Shown here one piece after another: positions 28,701 through 36,598 of a DNA stretch of 64,000 nt (its first letter is position 1; each line of letters starts with the position of its first letter). Both the position numbers and the translations under genes were made by a program. The notes under the pieces were generated by a model, which was not told the DNA's origin, made no database searches, and worked only from the letters and a program-made list of their open reading frames with translations. The DNA comes from Pyrobaculum sp. WP30 (GTDB taxonomy: Archaea; Thermoproteota; Thermoprotei; Thermoproteales; Thermoproteaceae), in assembly GCA_001189275.1 (NCBI GenBank), contig CP012158.1, positions 1,479,704 through 1,543,703 on the forward strand, read 5' to 3'.

Positions 28701-29486
28701 TACCAAGACTTCGTCTGGGGCAGGTGGGAGAAGGTGAAGCACGTCTACCCCAGGGAGCTACAGGAGGCCGGCGACAGGCTGAGGGAGATCACCACGAGGA
28801 CTAGGGAGTGGCTGAGGCCGCATCTTGAGCAGTTGCGGGAGAAGGTGAAGGGGGGCGTGAGGAACTCCGTGGTGCTGTCTATCGCGCCGACGGGCAGGAC
28901 GTCTATACTGGCGGGCACCACCAGCGGGGTTGAGCCTATCTTCGCCCTCGCCTTCGTACGCAACGTCACGGTGGGGACTCTCATTGAGTACTACGAGCCG
29001 GGGATAGAGCTGTTGAAGGCTAGGGGGTTGTGGACGCCGCAGGTGCGCCGCGTCGTGGAGGAGACTGGGATGCTGAGGGATGCGCCGGTTCCAGACGATG
29101 TCAAGCACCTCCTGGCCACCGCCATGGAGATCGGGTGGCTGTGGCACGTGTTGATGCAGGCCAGCGCCCAGCAGTGGGTTGACCAAGGCATCTCCAAGAC
29201 GATAAACATGCCCGCCAATGCGCCTAAAGAAGATGTATACTGGGCCTTCGCCTTCGCGTGGGCCGTGGGGGTGAAGGGCATCACGGTGTATCGCGACAGG
29301 AGCAAAAGCGTGCAGGTGATATACACCGGGCTGAAGCAGGAGATAAAGAAGAAGCTGGCCGACACCAAGATCCTGATAAAACCCACGGCGCTGGAGGCCT
29401 CCATAGAGGAGGCGGCGGAGAAGGTCAAGCTCAAGGCGTTGGAGGAGGGGAAAGACCCCTACTGCAAAACCGGCGAGTGCGGATAA
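25755..29486 (+). CDS. nrdJ: ribonucleoside-diphosphate reductase, class II type, with intein
   Basis: A 1243-codon gene, of which 847 codons are the reductase and 396 an intein (27069-28256). An N-terminal ATP-cone-like region (KLNGSSESFSPQKLKLSIIR) is followed by the ten-stranded barrel. After splicing the active-site motif reads NPCAETVQNPFEVCNL, with the thiyl-radical cysteine as the first residue after the intein. SIAPTGRTSILAGTTSGVEP is the conserved loop-type block. The C-terminal CKTGECG supplies the mobile redox pair. No small radical subunit gene is adjacent, which fits the adenosylcobalamin-dependent class. The TATA box at about 25725-25734 sets ATG 25755. Confidence 0.93.
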   Translation: MYTVAKLNGSSESFSPQKLKLSIIRAAQDMGIDVNGEVDLAVNRNVGSWELADMVQLELLKKAIDKPQLADVAKAHLMGRIYKEAFGKDFLKTKTGYGERAAARFRQLVEAGLLKPEASELLGLFEPKPEFDKSLSYNALRLFTNGNYALRDSGFKLAETPSMAAWRVATAVARSLEVARRYYDAITAQKIVPASPFWFNAWTKKEMFASCFTLEVEDCLSSITHPGRYCIYDALAYSGIIQQLGGGVGYDFSLLRPEGDVVRGSVGVASGPISFMKLFDTNVDVIKQGGKRRGAQMGTLHVWHPDVKKFIKAKTGELKDAHLQNFNISVFVDDTFMEKALGIDKDPNYHLINPRMFLDKTGAKPVEYADLHREAPKEATWGEVDARDLFREIAEGAWDSGDPGLIYKANLNAPNPLLGVEIEIAGYKFRYIWRSVNPCVTGDTRVLTRHGYVPIAEVYRRAKEQGEVVLLTEGVEKDGDPRGFAVEVLVPHVALTVDGKTKVEYGVVKSGVIMVGTKDVYRVVTKEGFEIKATPDHRLLVIKGTRDRPTSYEWKRVDELKPGDLLVVAPVEAPEDVGEDAMPLSVAYLLGRTVGDGSITVDKHNRPRIFVYFAKDELDEAVALVDMLKTEFGSDVSYSLSETKTEIKLEFSGAFARAVASMVPELIHSDSKTRRVPEAVFRSKPRIIAAFLRGLFDADGTVDADSAIRLTSSSRELLRDVQQLLLLFGIYSVVYERRRKATAFSYMTKDGIEKTYTSGETYYELVIKNESRCRFVEKIGLAPRKAARVSLKKCKREKPFATVEKVEYLGREVVYDFGVPKYHRYIAEGIVSHNCAETVQNPFEVCNLTHINLVKFVKPNCTGKTFEERLGCIDWEGLAQAARIGTRFLEDAIERSRTGIKVIDEMNAATRKNGLGIMGFAELLLKLGVPYASWEAVELINRIMGWIYVHALDESANLARERGPFKFFEKSVYARGELPVLKYQDFVWGRWEKVKHVYPRELQEAGDRLREITTRTREWLRPHLEQLREKVKGGVRNSVVLSIAPTGRTSILAGTTSGVEPIFALAFVRNVTVGTLIEYYEPGIELLKARGLWTPQVRRVVEETGMLRDAPVPDDVKHLLATAMEIGWLWHVLMQASAQQWVDQGISKTINMPANAPKEDVYWAFAFAWAVGVKGITVYRDRSKSVQVIYTGLKQEIKKKLADTKILIKPTALEASIEEAAEKVKLKALEEGKDPYCKTGECG
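27069..28256 (+). mobile_element. intein with LAGLIDADG homing-endonuclease domain
   Basis: Codons 439-834 of nrdJ. It starts with Cys in CVTGDTRVLTRHG (splicing block A), has the block B TPDHRLLV, two dodecapeptide motifs LLGRTVGDGSI and FLRGLFDADGTV spaced about 95 residues apart, and ends VVYDFGVPKYHRYIAEGIVS plus His-Asn before extein Cys. All residues needed for protein splicing and both endonuclease acidic motifs are present, so it looks active as a self-splicing, potentially homing element. Confidence 0.95.
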
Positions 29487-29674
29487 CCCTTGTTAAAAAC
29501 AAGCCTCCATAGACTTCCATCAAAGCCTGCCACACCGCTGTTTTTACTGCGCAAGGCCCGCGGCGTTGATCCATCTACCATCTACTCTGCTTAGAGCAGT
29601 TAGGCGCTCGTAGTAGCGGCGAGGTTTGATGCTGTTTATGCGTTGTCTTAATAAATAGGGGTGTTGCGGTTTTT

Positions 29675-30148
29675 ATGCTTGATGTGATTTCGAGATCTGT
29701 AAGAATAGGGCTTGTCTTTGTTATTTTCAGCGTGCTCTACACACTGTTTAACGTCTGGTGGGCCGGCGTGTTGGACGTGTACCCGCTCCTCGTGGGGGTG
29801 TACCTCATGACGTTTGTGTCCGTGGTTCCCTACATCGTCGTTAACGTGGCCTCCGCAGTTAGGAACAGGGGGGACGGGAGGTGGCTCATCACGGTGGGGC
29901 TTTCCTTGGCGTTGTTCGCATCTCTGGTGGCCGCCATGATGAAGCTGGGTCACCTGAGGAGCGTGGTCACGCCTTATTCGCTGATGCAACTTAGGTTCGA
30001 CAGCACGCTTGCTCTTTCTCTGGCGTTGCTGGGCCTCTCGGCTCTGGTGTACCTAGGCAGTATTACGCCTGAGGGCAAAAAACTTGTACGCATCGTGTAC
30101 TTCAGCTTAGTTGAGGGCGACAGAGACGATGGGGTTGAGACCATCTAA
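29675..30148 (+). CDS. membrane protein of unknown function
   Basis: A 157-aa protein with about four hydrophobic helices (GLVFVIFSVLYTLF, LLVGVYLMTFVSVVPYIVVN, WLITVGLSLALFASLVAAMM, STLALSLALLGLSALVYLG) and a short charged tail. An AATAAAT element about 24 bp upstream supports the ATG at 29675. The 188 bp between nrdJ and this gene hold no gene I can support. Function unknown. Confidence 0.65.
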   Translation: MLDVISRSVRIGLVFVIFSVLYTLFNVWWAGVLDVYPLLVGVYLMTFVSVVPYIVVNVASAVRNRGDGRWLITVGLSLALFASLVAAMMKLGHLRSVVTPYSLMQLRFDSTLALSLALLGLSALVYLGSITPEGKKLVRIVYFSLVEGDRDDGVETI

Positions 30149-30175
30149 GATATAAAGCCGCAGGTGAGTAGATGC

Positions 30176-30445
30176 GTGGAGAGCGTTCTGCTGATCAGAG
30201 AGCTTGAGAAGGAGCCGGTTTACGAGCTGGTGGAGGTTCTGCGGTTTGAACGGGGCCGGCGGTATGTGTATAGGCTCTCTGCAGGTGACAGGGAGTACTT
30301 CGTACATATAGTAACGCTGAGGGGGACCGTGTATGTGGAGTTCTGGCATCCGGGGTACGCCGTGCCGCTCCTTGTGTTTCGCGTTACTAGCGAGGAGGAG
30401 CTCTCCAGAATCCTGGTTCTTTTGAGGTCTCTGGTGGGCAGGTAA
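30176..30445 (+). CDS. small hypothetical protein
   Basis: An 89-aa protein with predicted alternating beta strands and helices (VYELVEVLRFERGRRYVYRL). I do not recognise a family. The GTG at 30176 is preferred over an earlier GTG at 30164 because the box ATATAAAG (30150-30156) lies about 24 bp before it. It is followed by serS, which has its own TATA box. Confidence 0.5.
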   Translation: MESVLLIRELEKEPVYELVEVLRFERGRRYVYRLSAGDREYFVHIVTLRGTVYVEFWHPGYAVPLLVFRVTSEEELSRILVLLRSLVGR

Positions 30446-30475
30446 AAGTTTTATAGAGGGGCACCCCCTCTACTT

Positions 30476-31822
30476 ATGTCTTACAGCGTACTGGAGGCGC
30501 TTAGGAGCAACCCTGACCACGTGAGGAAGGTTTTGACGGCGCGGAGGCTGGATGTCTCTCTTGTGGACAAGTTTCTGGAGGTAGACGCGAGGTGGAGACA
30601 ACTGAGGAGGGAGGTGGACGAGCTTAGGCATACATACAACCAACTGTCGCGGGAGGGGGCAAAGGCCCAACCTGAGAGGAGGAGGGAGATAGTGGAAAAG
30701 GCGCGGGAGCTGGCGGCTAGGCTGGAAAGGGTCGAGAAGGAGCTGGAGGAGGCCGAACGCCTGAGGGAGGAGGTTCTCTGGAGCATGCCGAACTTGATCC
30801 ACGAGTCGGTGCCCATATGTCCCGAGGGCGTGGACTCCGTCCCGGTCAGGAGCTGGGGCGTGGTAAAGGCCGCCGGGGATGTCGCCGCCTCCCTCAAAGG
30901 CGTGGAGTATGTAGTTGTGGAGAAGCCGCCTGTGGGCCACGCCGACATGGCCGAGGTGGTTCTAAAGATGGCTGATACCCTCAAGGCCGGCGAGGTCGCA
31001 GGGAGCCGCTTCTACTACCTATTCGACGACTTGGTGTGGCTAGACTTCGCCCTGGCCATATACGCGCTTGACCGTCTGACGCAGAGGGGGTTTAGGCCGG
31101 TGATACCTCCCTACATGCTCAAGTTCGACGTGATTAGGAGGGTTCTCGACTTCGACACCTTCAAAGACGCCATCTACAAGATAGAGGGGGAGGACCTCTA
31201 CCTAATCGCAACTGCGGAGCACGGAATAGCGGCTTACCTATACAGGAGGGACCTGGTGGAGGAGGAACTGCCCCAGCTCTACGTTGGCTGGTCGCCGTGT
31301 TTCAGGAAGGAGGCGGGGGCCGGCAACAGGGATCTAAAGGGCATATTCAGAGTGCACATATTCCACAAAGTGGAGCAGTTCGTCTACTCGCTCCCAGAGG
31401 AGTCGTGGAGGTGGCACGAGGAGATCACTAAAAACACAGAGGAGCTCATAAGGGATCTGGGCCTGCCTTACAGGGTGGTGAACATCTGCGCGCACGACTT
31501 GGGGGCGCCGGCCGCCAAGAAGTACGACATCGAGATATGGTACCCCGCCCAGGGCATGTATAGGGAGCTCGCCAGTTGTTCCAACGTCACCGACTGGCAG
31601 GCCTACAGGCTCGGCATAAGAGTGACGAGGAAAGGCATGAAGCGCGAGTTCGTACACACGCTTAACTGCACAGGCCTCGCCACGACGCGTACAATTACGG
31701 CAATTCTGGAGAACTTCCAGCGGGAAGACGGCGTTGTGGAGATACCGAAGGCACTGCGGCCATACCTAGAGCCTCTTAAGGCGGCTCCCAAGGACTACAT
31801 ATACCCAAGGAAAAGGGGGTGA
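30476..31822 (+). CDS. serS: seryl-tRNA synthetase
   Basis: A 448-aa class II synthetase of the standard (not methanogenic) type. The N-terminal coiled coil that grips the long tRNA-Ser variable arm spans about residues 30-110. Catalytic motifs are FRPVIPPYMLKFDVI (motif 1), LYVGWSPCFRKEAGAGNRD with IFRVHIFHKVEQF (motif 2) and TLNCTGLATTRTITAILEN (motif 3). GTTTTATAG at about 30449 sets a leaderless ATG. A guide sRNA candidate overlaps its stop on the other strand. Confidence 0.96.
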   Translation: MSYSVLEALRSNPDHVRKVLTARRLDVSLVDKFLEVDARWRQLRREVDELRHTYNQLSREGAKAQPERRREIVEKARELAARLERVEKELEEAERLREEVLWSMPNLIHESVPICPEGVDSVPVRSWGVVKAAGDVAASLKGVEYVVVEKPPVGHADMAEVVLKMADTLKAGEVAGSRFYYLFDDLVWLDFALAIYALDRLTQRGFRPVIPPYMLKFDVIRRVLDFDTFKDAIYKIEGEDLYLIATAEHGIAAYLYRRDLVEEELPQLYVGWSPCFRKEAGAGNRDLKGIFRVHIFHKVEQFVYSLPEESWRWHEEITKNTEELIRDLGLPYRVVNICAHDLGAPAAKKYDIEIWYPAQGMYRELASCSNVTDWQAYRLGIRVTRKGMKREFVHTLNCTGLATTRTITAILENFQREDGVVEIPKALRPYLEPLKAAPKDYIYPRKRG

Positions 31823-31873
31823 TCAGAGTTTAGATCCTTCTTCACCGCTCAGCTAGCCTGGACTCGTCACCTA
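31820..31873 (-). ncRNA. C/D-box guide sRNA
   Basis: On the minus strand: C box GTGACGA (31870-31864), guide of 11 nt, D' CTGA (31852-31849), GCG, C' GTGAAGA (31845-31839), guide of 12 nt, D box CTGA (31826-31823). All four boxes, spacing and size fit an archaeal dual-guide methylation sRNA. A TATA-like TTTATATGG (about 31890-31898) lies 25 bp upstream. The D box touches the serS stop codon. Targets could be found by pairing the guides to rRNA and tRNA. Confidence 0.8.
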
Positions 31874-31932
31874 CACATATCGACGTCGTCCATATAAATC
31901 TTGGGCCAACCTTTATAACCCCTTGGCGTCTC

Positions 31933-32460
31933 ATGCATGTGTCTGCACACGACGTGGTGACAGGAATCATCGCAGACGCCGTGGTTGACTTCATAAAAAG
32001 GGTCTGCGAGTGCGAGAGGCTTAAAGAAGTCCATGTGAGAGATCTGGAGTTGGCGAAGATCGCCGAGGAGGTGACGAGGGCTATTTCCGAGGGGCGCGAG
32101 GGCGAGTTCGGCCCAGTTGTGATAAAGGTCCAGAAGAAGTTTCTGGGCCGTAGGGAGGTTAAGGCGTTTCTGTTCAGCAAGGAGGTCGACGTAGACACGT
32201 TACTCGGCGAGCTCTCTAAGGCGCGGTCGCGGGCGGCGTGGATATCCAGCGACTGCTCAGACCACGCACTTATCGAGCCTCTCTACAAGTACGAGGACAG
32301 ACATCTGATAGAGGTTGTGCAGAGAAACTTTGAAAAGTTTAGGCTGGTCTGTCGCGGCCAAAACCCTGAGATAGATTTCGACGACGCCCCCGCCCACGTG
32401 GTAGACGGCGTGAAGAAGGGACTTGCATCGTATCTCGCCAGTCATGGCGCTGGTAATTAA
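31933..32460 (+). CDS. conserved hypothetical protein upstream of UMP kinase
   Basis: A 175-aa protein I cannot assign to a family. It has mixed alpha/beta composition with several cysteines (RVCECERL, SSDCSDHAL, RLVCRG). The box CTTTATAAC about 20 bp upstream supports ATG 31933. It overlaps the UMP kinase gene by 17 bp, so the two are coupled; a role linked to nucleotide metabolism is possible but unsupported by motifs. Confidence 0.65.
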   Translation: MHVSAHDVVTGIIADAVVDFIKRVCECERLKEVHVRDLELAKIAEEVTRAISEGREGEFGPVVIKVQKKFLGRREVKAFLFSKEVDVDTLLGELSKARSRAAWISSDCSDHALIEPLYKYEDRHLIEVVQRNFEKFRLVCRGQNPEIDFDDAPAHVVDGVKKGLASYLASHGAGN

Positions 32461-33097
32461 GCTGTCGGGGCGGATATTCGACGACGAAGAGCTGGTTTTG
32501 CGCTACGCCCAAATTATCAAGACGCGTAAAGACAAGGTCGGGGTCGTCGCGGGGGGCGGGGAGGTCGCCCGGAGGTACATATCAGCGGCCAGGAGGGGAG
32601 GGGCCTCCAACACCCTCCAAGATCTTCTGGGGATATACGCCAGCCGCCTCAACGCGTTGCTCCTAATCTCCCTCCTGGACAACGCATACCCCCGGGTACC
32701 CACGAACATAGAGGAGTTTCTGGAGGCGTGGCGGACCCACCAGGTGGTGGTTTCCGGCGGCTTCCAGCCCGGCCAGTCCACGGCGACTGTGGCGGCGCTG
32801 GTGGCCGAGGCCGTGGGCGCCTCCGCTCTGCTCAACGCGGCTAACATAGACGCGGTCTACAGCGACGACCCCAGGAAAAACCCCGACGCCAAGAGGATAC
32901 CCGAGTTGACGTATGACGAGTTTGAGAAGATCCTGCGCTCGTCTTCGTTGCCTGGCGGCTACGAGCTTATGGATGTTTGGAGCCTCTCAATCCTAAAGAG
33001 AAACTGCATCACCACCCACATCTTCGACGGGAGGAGACCCGAACATATAGAGGCGATAGCCAGGGGGGAGAACCCCGGAAGCAAGATCACGTGTTGA
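32444..33097 (+). CDS. pyrH: uridylate (UMP) kinase, archaeal type
   Basis: A 217-aa amino-acid-kinase-fold enzyme that phosphorylates UMP to UDP. Motifs are ALVIKLSGRIFDD at the N-terminus, VGVVAGGGEVARRYI, VVVSGGFQPGQSTATVAALV and LNAANIDAVYSDDPRKNPDA. The ATG at 32444 aligns with the family start (an upstream in-frame start would add residues without similarity). It complements the pyrIED genes in supplying pyrimidine nucleotides. Confidence 0.94.
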   Translation: MALVIKLSGRIFDDEELVLRYAQIIKTRKDKVGVVAGGGEVARRYISAARRGGASNTLQDLLGIYASRLNALLLISLLDNAYPRVPTNIEEFLEAWRTHQVVVSGGFQPGQSTATVAALVAEAVGASALLNAANIDAVYSDDPRKNPDAKRIPELTYDEFEKILRSSSLPGGYELMDVWSLSILKRNCITTHIFDGRRPEHIEAIARGENPGSKITC

Positions 33098-33215
33098 GGC
33101 GGTGTGTGTACCCCGCGGCAGGGAGCCTTTTCACAGCCGCCCCGTCGGGCCTCTCTAGACTCCCCACCCGTTTAGGCGTTATCTACTGTTTTAAATGTCT
33201 TCTTCTCCAAGGCTC

Positions 33216-33629
33216 ATGGACTGCATATTCTGCAGGATAGTAAAAGGCGAGGCGCCGGCGTGGAGGATTTACGAGGACGAGGACTTCGTCGTTATTCTAG
33301 ACAAATACCCAGCGTCGCACGGGCATTTGTTAGTGGTCTCGAAGGAGCACTTCGTAAATATATTAGACGCGCCGCTGGAGAAATCGGCGAAGGGCTTCGA
33401 GATAGCCACTAGGCTTGCGAAGGCCTGGGCGAGGCTGGGGGCCCCGGCGGTGAACGTTGTGACTAACGCCGGCCGCGAGGCTGGGCAAGTGGTGTTCCAC
33501 ATGCATATCCACGTGATACCGCGGTGGGGAGACAAGTTGCTCTGGCACGGGAGGGAGGAGATCAAAGAGGAGGAGGCTAGGGAGGTTGTGGAGAAGCTTA
33601 GAAGCGTATTACCGGAATATTTCAAATAA
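33216..33629 (+). CDS. HIT-family nucleotide hydrolase
   Basis: A 137-aa histidine-triad protein. The N-terminal CIFCRIVKGEAPAW, the middle DKYPASHGHLLVVSKEHF and the catalytic triad FHMHIHVIPRW (HxHxH) are plain. Such enzymes hydrolyse AMP-lysine-type or dinucleoside polyphosphate substrates. The box TTTTAAAT (33188-33195) places the leaderless start at ATG 33216 rather than at an ATG 21 bp upstream. Confidence 0.92.
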   Translation: MDCIFCRIVKGEAPAWRIYEDEDFVVILDKYPASHGHLLVVSKEHFVNILDAPLEKSAKGFEIATRLAKAWARLGAPAVNVVTNAGREAGQVVFHMHIHVIPRWGDKLLWHGREEIKEEEAREVVEKLRSVLPEYFK

Positions 33630-33653
33630 CGGCTATTATTAAATGCGCCCGTT

Positions 33654-34133
33654 ATGTCGGTGAGACTTACTGAGACCGAGCGGAGGGTTGCCGAGATGTA
33701 TTCGCGTGGGCTAAGGCCTAGGGAGATAGCCGAGAAGCTCGGCATCTCCATAAACACGGTGTACAAAGCCCTTTCGAAGGCGCGTAGATACATGGAGGTG
33801 GTCGACGCGCCGAGCGCGGGGACTTCTCACTACTACGCCCTCAACGCCTCTGTATATACATATCCCACAGGGCCTGTGGCTTCCCCCATGTCTGTGGTGG
33901 TGGATAAGGCAGTGGTGGTCCAGGACTTATACGGCGTGGTTTTGAGGAAACTCGACGAGATACTTTCCCTCCTCAAAGAGGAGAGACGGAACGGAGACGC
34001 CAAAAAGGGGGCCCCCGGGGCGGCTCAGCAGATCGACGCTGGTGCTCCGCCTAAGGAGGACCACGACGGCCACATGCCCGAGGCGCTGAAGAAAAACGTG
34101 TGGATATCTCTGCTCCGCAGTAAAGTCACCTAG
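33654..34133 (+). CDS. HTH (sigma-70 region 4/LuxR-like) DNA-binding protein
   Basis: A 159-aa protein. Residues 1-48 form a helix-turn-helix of the sigma-70 region 4/LuxR type (LTETERRVAEMYSRGLRPRE, IAEKLGISINTVYKALSKAR). The middle contains a hydrophobic stretch and a short leucine-rich helix (VVLRKLDEILSLLKEER); the tail is polar. It may be a transcription factor or a DNA-binding adaptor with an oligomerising helix. It overlaps the convergent GTPase gene by 8 bp. Confidence 0.75.
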   Translation: MSVRLTETERRVAEMYSRGLRPREIAEKLGISINTVYKALSKARRYMEVVDAPSAGTSHYYALNASVYTYPTGPVASPMSVVVDKAVVVQDLYGVVLRKLDEILSLLKEERRNGDAKKGAPGAAQQIDAGAPPKEDHDGHMPEALKKNVWISLLRSKVT

Positions 34134-35331
34134 CCAGTATCTTCAGGATGAGCCCGTGGCGGACCGGCTCGTCTGAGGCTAACCTCCTGCCCGTCTTAGC
34201 GTCTATGGCGGAAACGAACCTCTCCCCGAGCTCCGTGTGTATGGCGTAGGCGACGTCTCTGGCGGTGGAGGTGTGCGGCACCAGCAGGAGGTCGGGGAGC
34301 ACGTTGCCGTTTTTGTCGCTTAGCCTCTTCTCGTCTTCAACGGGGTACACCGCCACGTATCTAAGCGCGTCGAACACGGCGGAGTTTATGGCCTTCACCA
34401 CGCCGGTGCTTCCCCACTTCTTTGTCAAATCTCCTATTTTGTCCAAGACCGCCTTCTGCTGAGGTGTCAGCTCGCCGAGTACCTCAAAGCCGGGGTCGCC
34501 GGGCTTGTATTTAATAAGCCCCTTGGCGGCCGCGCGGCGGAGGGCTAGTTCGGCCTCGGCAGACGTGGGCACGATTATGCGGTCGGGGAATGCTTGTTTC
34601 AGCCTCTTGTAGCCCTCCTCGCCCTCCGGCAGGTCTATCTTGTTCGCAGCTATCACTATCGGCTTGCTGTAGGCCCTAGCCAGGTGGCTAAATCTGTAGA
34701 GGTCGTCGTCTGTCCACCTGCTGGGGGGCTTCTTGGCGAGGTCTGCGTCTGCAAGCGCCTTCTCCACCTGCGTCCGCCCCATGCCCAGCCCCGCCAACTT
34801 CTCCATCAACACCTCCACCACATCTCTCTTGCTAAACTCCACAAACCTAACCACTTTGTCCCAGTCTTTACGCAGAATCGAGGTTATCCACATGTCGACC
34901 TCCCTCTCTAGGAACTGGACGTCGACGACCGGGTCGTGGCTTCCCGGCTTCACCAGCCTGCCTTCCTCATCCGTGGACCCCGACGCGTCCACCACATGTA
35001 TCAAAACCGGCGCCCTCCTGAGGTGGTCGAGAAACTGGTTGCCAAGCCCCCGCCCCTGCCACGCGCCCGGGACGAGCCCCGCCACGTCTATGAGCTCCAC
35101 GGGGGCGAAGCAGACGCCGTCGACGACAACGTAGCTCCTCGGGTTGCACTTGACCTGGGCGCAGGGGCAGCCGTCGGTCCGCGCATATCCCATGCCCACG
35201 TTGGGGTCTATGGTCGTAAACGGCGTGGGCGATATCTTGACGTCTTTGAGCGTTGCAGCCGCGAAGAAGGTGGATTTACCCGCGTTGGGCTTACCAACAA
35301 CTCCTATCTGCACCCTGCTCTGAGTTACCAC
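34126..35331 (-). CDS. YchF/Obg-type GTP-binding protein
   Basis: A 401-aa GTPase. G1 GVVGKPNAGKSTFFAA begins at residue 9; G2-G3 are PFTTIDPNVGMGYAR and ELIDVAGLVPGAWQGRGLG; G4 is ANKIDLPEG. An inserted helical domain follows and a TGS-like C-terminus. It matches the archaeal YchF-related branch, ribosome-associated GTPases. GTG 35331 is only 29 bp from the divergent ATG at 35361. Confidence 0.9.
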   Translation of the reverse strand: MVTQSRVQIGVVGKPNAGKSTFFAAATLKDVKISPTPFTTIDPNVGMGYARTDGCPCAQVKCNPRSYVVVDGVCFAPVELIDVAGLVPGAWQGRGLGNQFLDHLRRAPVLIHVVDASGSTDEEGRLVKPGSHDPVVDVQFLEREVDMWITSILRKDWDKVVRFVEFSKRDVVEVLMEKLAGLGMGRTQVEKALADADLAKKPPSRWTDDDLYRFSHLARAYSKPIVIAANKIDLPEGEEGYKRLKQAFPDRIIVPTSAEAELALRRAAAKGLIKYKPGDPGFEVLGELTPQQKAVLDKIGDLTKKWGSTGVVKAINSAVFDALRYVAVYPVEDEKRLSDKNGNVLPDLLLVPHTSTARDVAYAIHTELGERFVSAIDAKTGRRLASDEPVRHGLILKILAR

Positions 35332-35360
35332 ACATATATTTCGGGGGTGTATTTTTAAAA
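35332..35360. promoter_or_regulatory. 29-bp interleaved divergent promoter
   Basis: Only 29 bp separate the divergent starts at 35331 (minus) and 35361 (plus). Each gene's TATA box (ACATATATTTC for the plus gene, TTTTTAAAAATA for the minus gene) lies within this gap close to the other gene's start, so the two pre-initiation complexes should exclude each other. Confidence 0.5.
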
Positions 35361-36572
35361 ATGCGGCGCGTTTTGACGGCGGCTCTCCTTGTGGCTGTTT
35401 TCATACTGAACCCGCCAGTGGGCGTGGTTGCGGCGTTTTTGTACCTATCTAGGCGCCACGTCGCCGCCTACGCGGCCCTCTGGCGGCGGCTCCTCAACTG
35501 TGAATTTACAACTCCCCTCATCACATTCGGCGGGTTTCTGGCCGGCATGTTATCGCCGTATAGCGGCGCGGCGAAGGCCCTCCTCATATCAATCGGCGCA
35601 GTATCCCTATACCTAGCTCCAGTCGCGCCGCGCACCTCCCGCGCGGCGTCGCTGGTTTTGATAGGCCTCGCGGTTGAGGCCCCGCTGAAGCCGCTGGTGG
35701 TCGCGGCGGCCGGCGCCGCGGCTGTCGCGGCGTATAGATTGTCTGCGTGTGGTTATATATGTCAAAAGGCATCTGCTCTGCCCCTTGGGGAGCTGGCGTA
35801 TATCCCGGCGGTCGGCGTGTTCTGCGTCTTTGAGAAGGGGGGCCGGGACCTCTGGTCTGTAACGCTCCAGATAGGCCGCAGATATGTGAAGTGCATCTAC
35901 GGCATATGTCGCTCTGTGGATAAGGAGGATTTCCAAAAGGCGGTGGGCACCGTTGACGGCTATCTGCCTGAGCCCTCCGCCGAGGACTTCAGGGGGGTTA
36001 TCCACGTGGCGGCGCCGCCGCAGGCGGCGGTTAAAATCTTGGGTAAGTACTTCGACGCCGTGGTCGTTGTGGGGGAGGTAGAGGCGCCGCAGAGCAGGCT
36101 TATGTCGGTAACCAAGGCGCGTCCCGAAGTAGCCGCCCAAGTGTTCGGCGCCGTGTTTAGATTATCCAGCGAGCAGGCGGCGCTTCTGAGGGAGCTACTG
36201 GCCCGCGGGTCTAGGGAGGAGGTCTTGGCTTGGACATTGAAATACCCGTGGCTGAGACCCGTGGCTGAGCTGTGGGAGGACGGGGGCGAGCCCATGGGCG
36301 TTGTGAAAAGCGCGTTGCCGGGTAGCCTAGGAGTCGTGGAGTCTCTGCTGTATGCACATGTTAAGAACGCACCTGTTTTAACCGACAGGGGCGACGTTGC
36401 CGCCCTTGCTGAGAGTCTGGGGCTGACGGCGTTCCTCCTCTCCGGCACGCCGAGGGGCAACTTCGTGGCGGTGGGGCCGGCCCATCTGGAGACGCCTGAG
36501 GGCGTGGTTGAGGTAGGCCCTGGCAGGTTTCTAGCACACCTAGGCGGTATGTACTTCTCTGGAGATGCCTGA
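35361..36572 (+). CDS. membrane-anchored protein of unknown function
   Basis: A 403-aa protein. The first 135 residues contain about five hydrophobic helices (ALLVAVFILNPPVGVVAAFL, FGGFLAGMLSPYSG, AASLVLIGLAVEAPLKPLVV); the rest is a soluble domain. I do not recognise the family. The C-terminal coding end (36486-36525) is repeated imperfectly at 36559-36598, just past a 73-bp offset that is not a multiple of three, and the stop codon (36570-36572) lies inside the second copy. The present C-terminus may therefore be rearranged. Confidence 0.65.
   Translation: MRRVLTAALLVAVFILNPPVGVVAAFLYLSRRHVAAYAALWRRLLNCEFTTPLITFGGFLAGMLSPYSGAAKALLISIGAVSLYLAPVAPRTSRAASLVLIGLAVEAPLKPLVVAAAGAAAVAAYRLSACGYICQKASALPLGELAYIPAVGVFCVFEKGGRDLWSVTLQIGRRYVKCIYGICRSVDKEDFQKAVGTVDGYLPEPSAEDFRGVIHVAAPPQAAVKILGKYFDAVVVVGEVEAPQSRLMSVTKARPEVAAQVFGAVFRLSSEQAALLRELLARGSREEVLAWTLKYPWLRPVAELWEDGGEPMGVVKSALPGSLGVVESLLYAHVKNAPVLTDRGDVAALAESLGLTAFLLSGTPRGNFVAVGPAHLETPEGVVEVGPGRFLAHLGGMYFSGDA
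36486..36525 (+). repeat. 40-bp direct repeat, copy 1
   Basis: Copy 1 lies in the coding end of the gene at 35361. It matches 36559-36598 at 38 of 40 positions. Confidence 0.9.
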
Positions 36573-36598
36573 GGGCGTGGTTGAGGTAGGCCCCGGCA
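36559..36598 (+). repeat. 40-bp direct repeat, copy 2
   Basis: Copy 2 is shifted 73 bp from copy 1. It ends exactly where the inverted CBS-gene fragment begins (36599), which makes position 36598/36599 a clear rearrangement junction. Confidence 0.9.

Noticed and set aside
29515-29660. Minus-strand open stretch of about 40 codons ending with a protein-like segment (RRYYERLTALSRVDGRWINA)
   Set aside because: No start codon, bounded by stops, and no recognised homologue. It could be a gene remnant, but I cannot support it.
31842-32198. 118-codon minus-strand frame opposite the gene at 31933
   Set aside because: Shadow of the plus-strand gene and the sRNA region; Ser/Thr-rich composition typical of antisense frames, no promoter.
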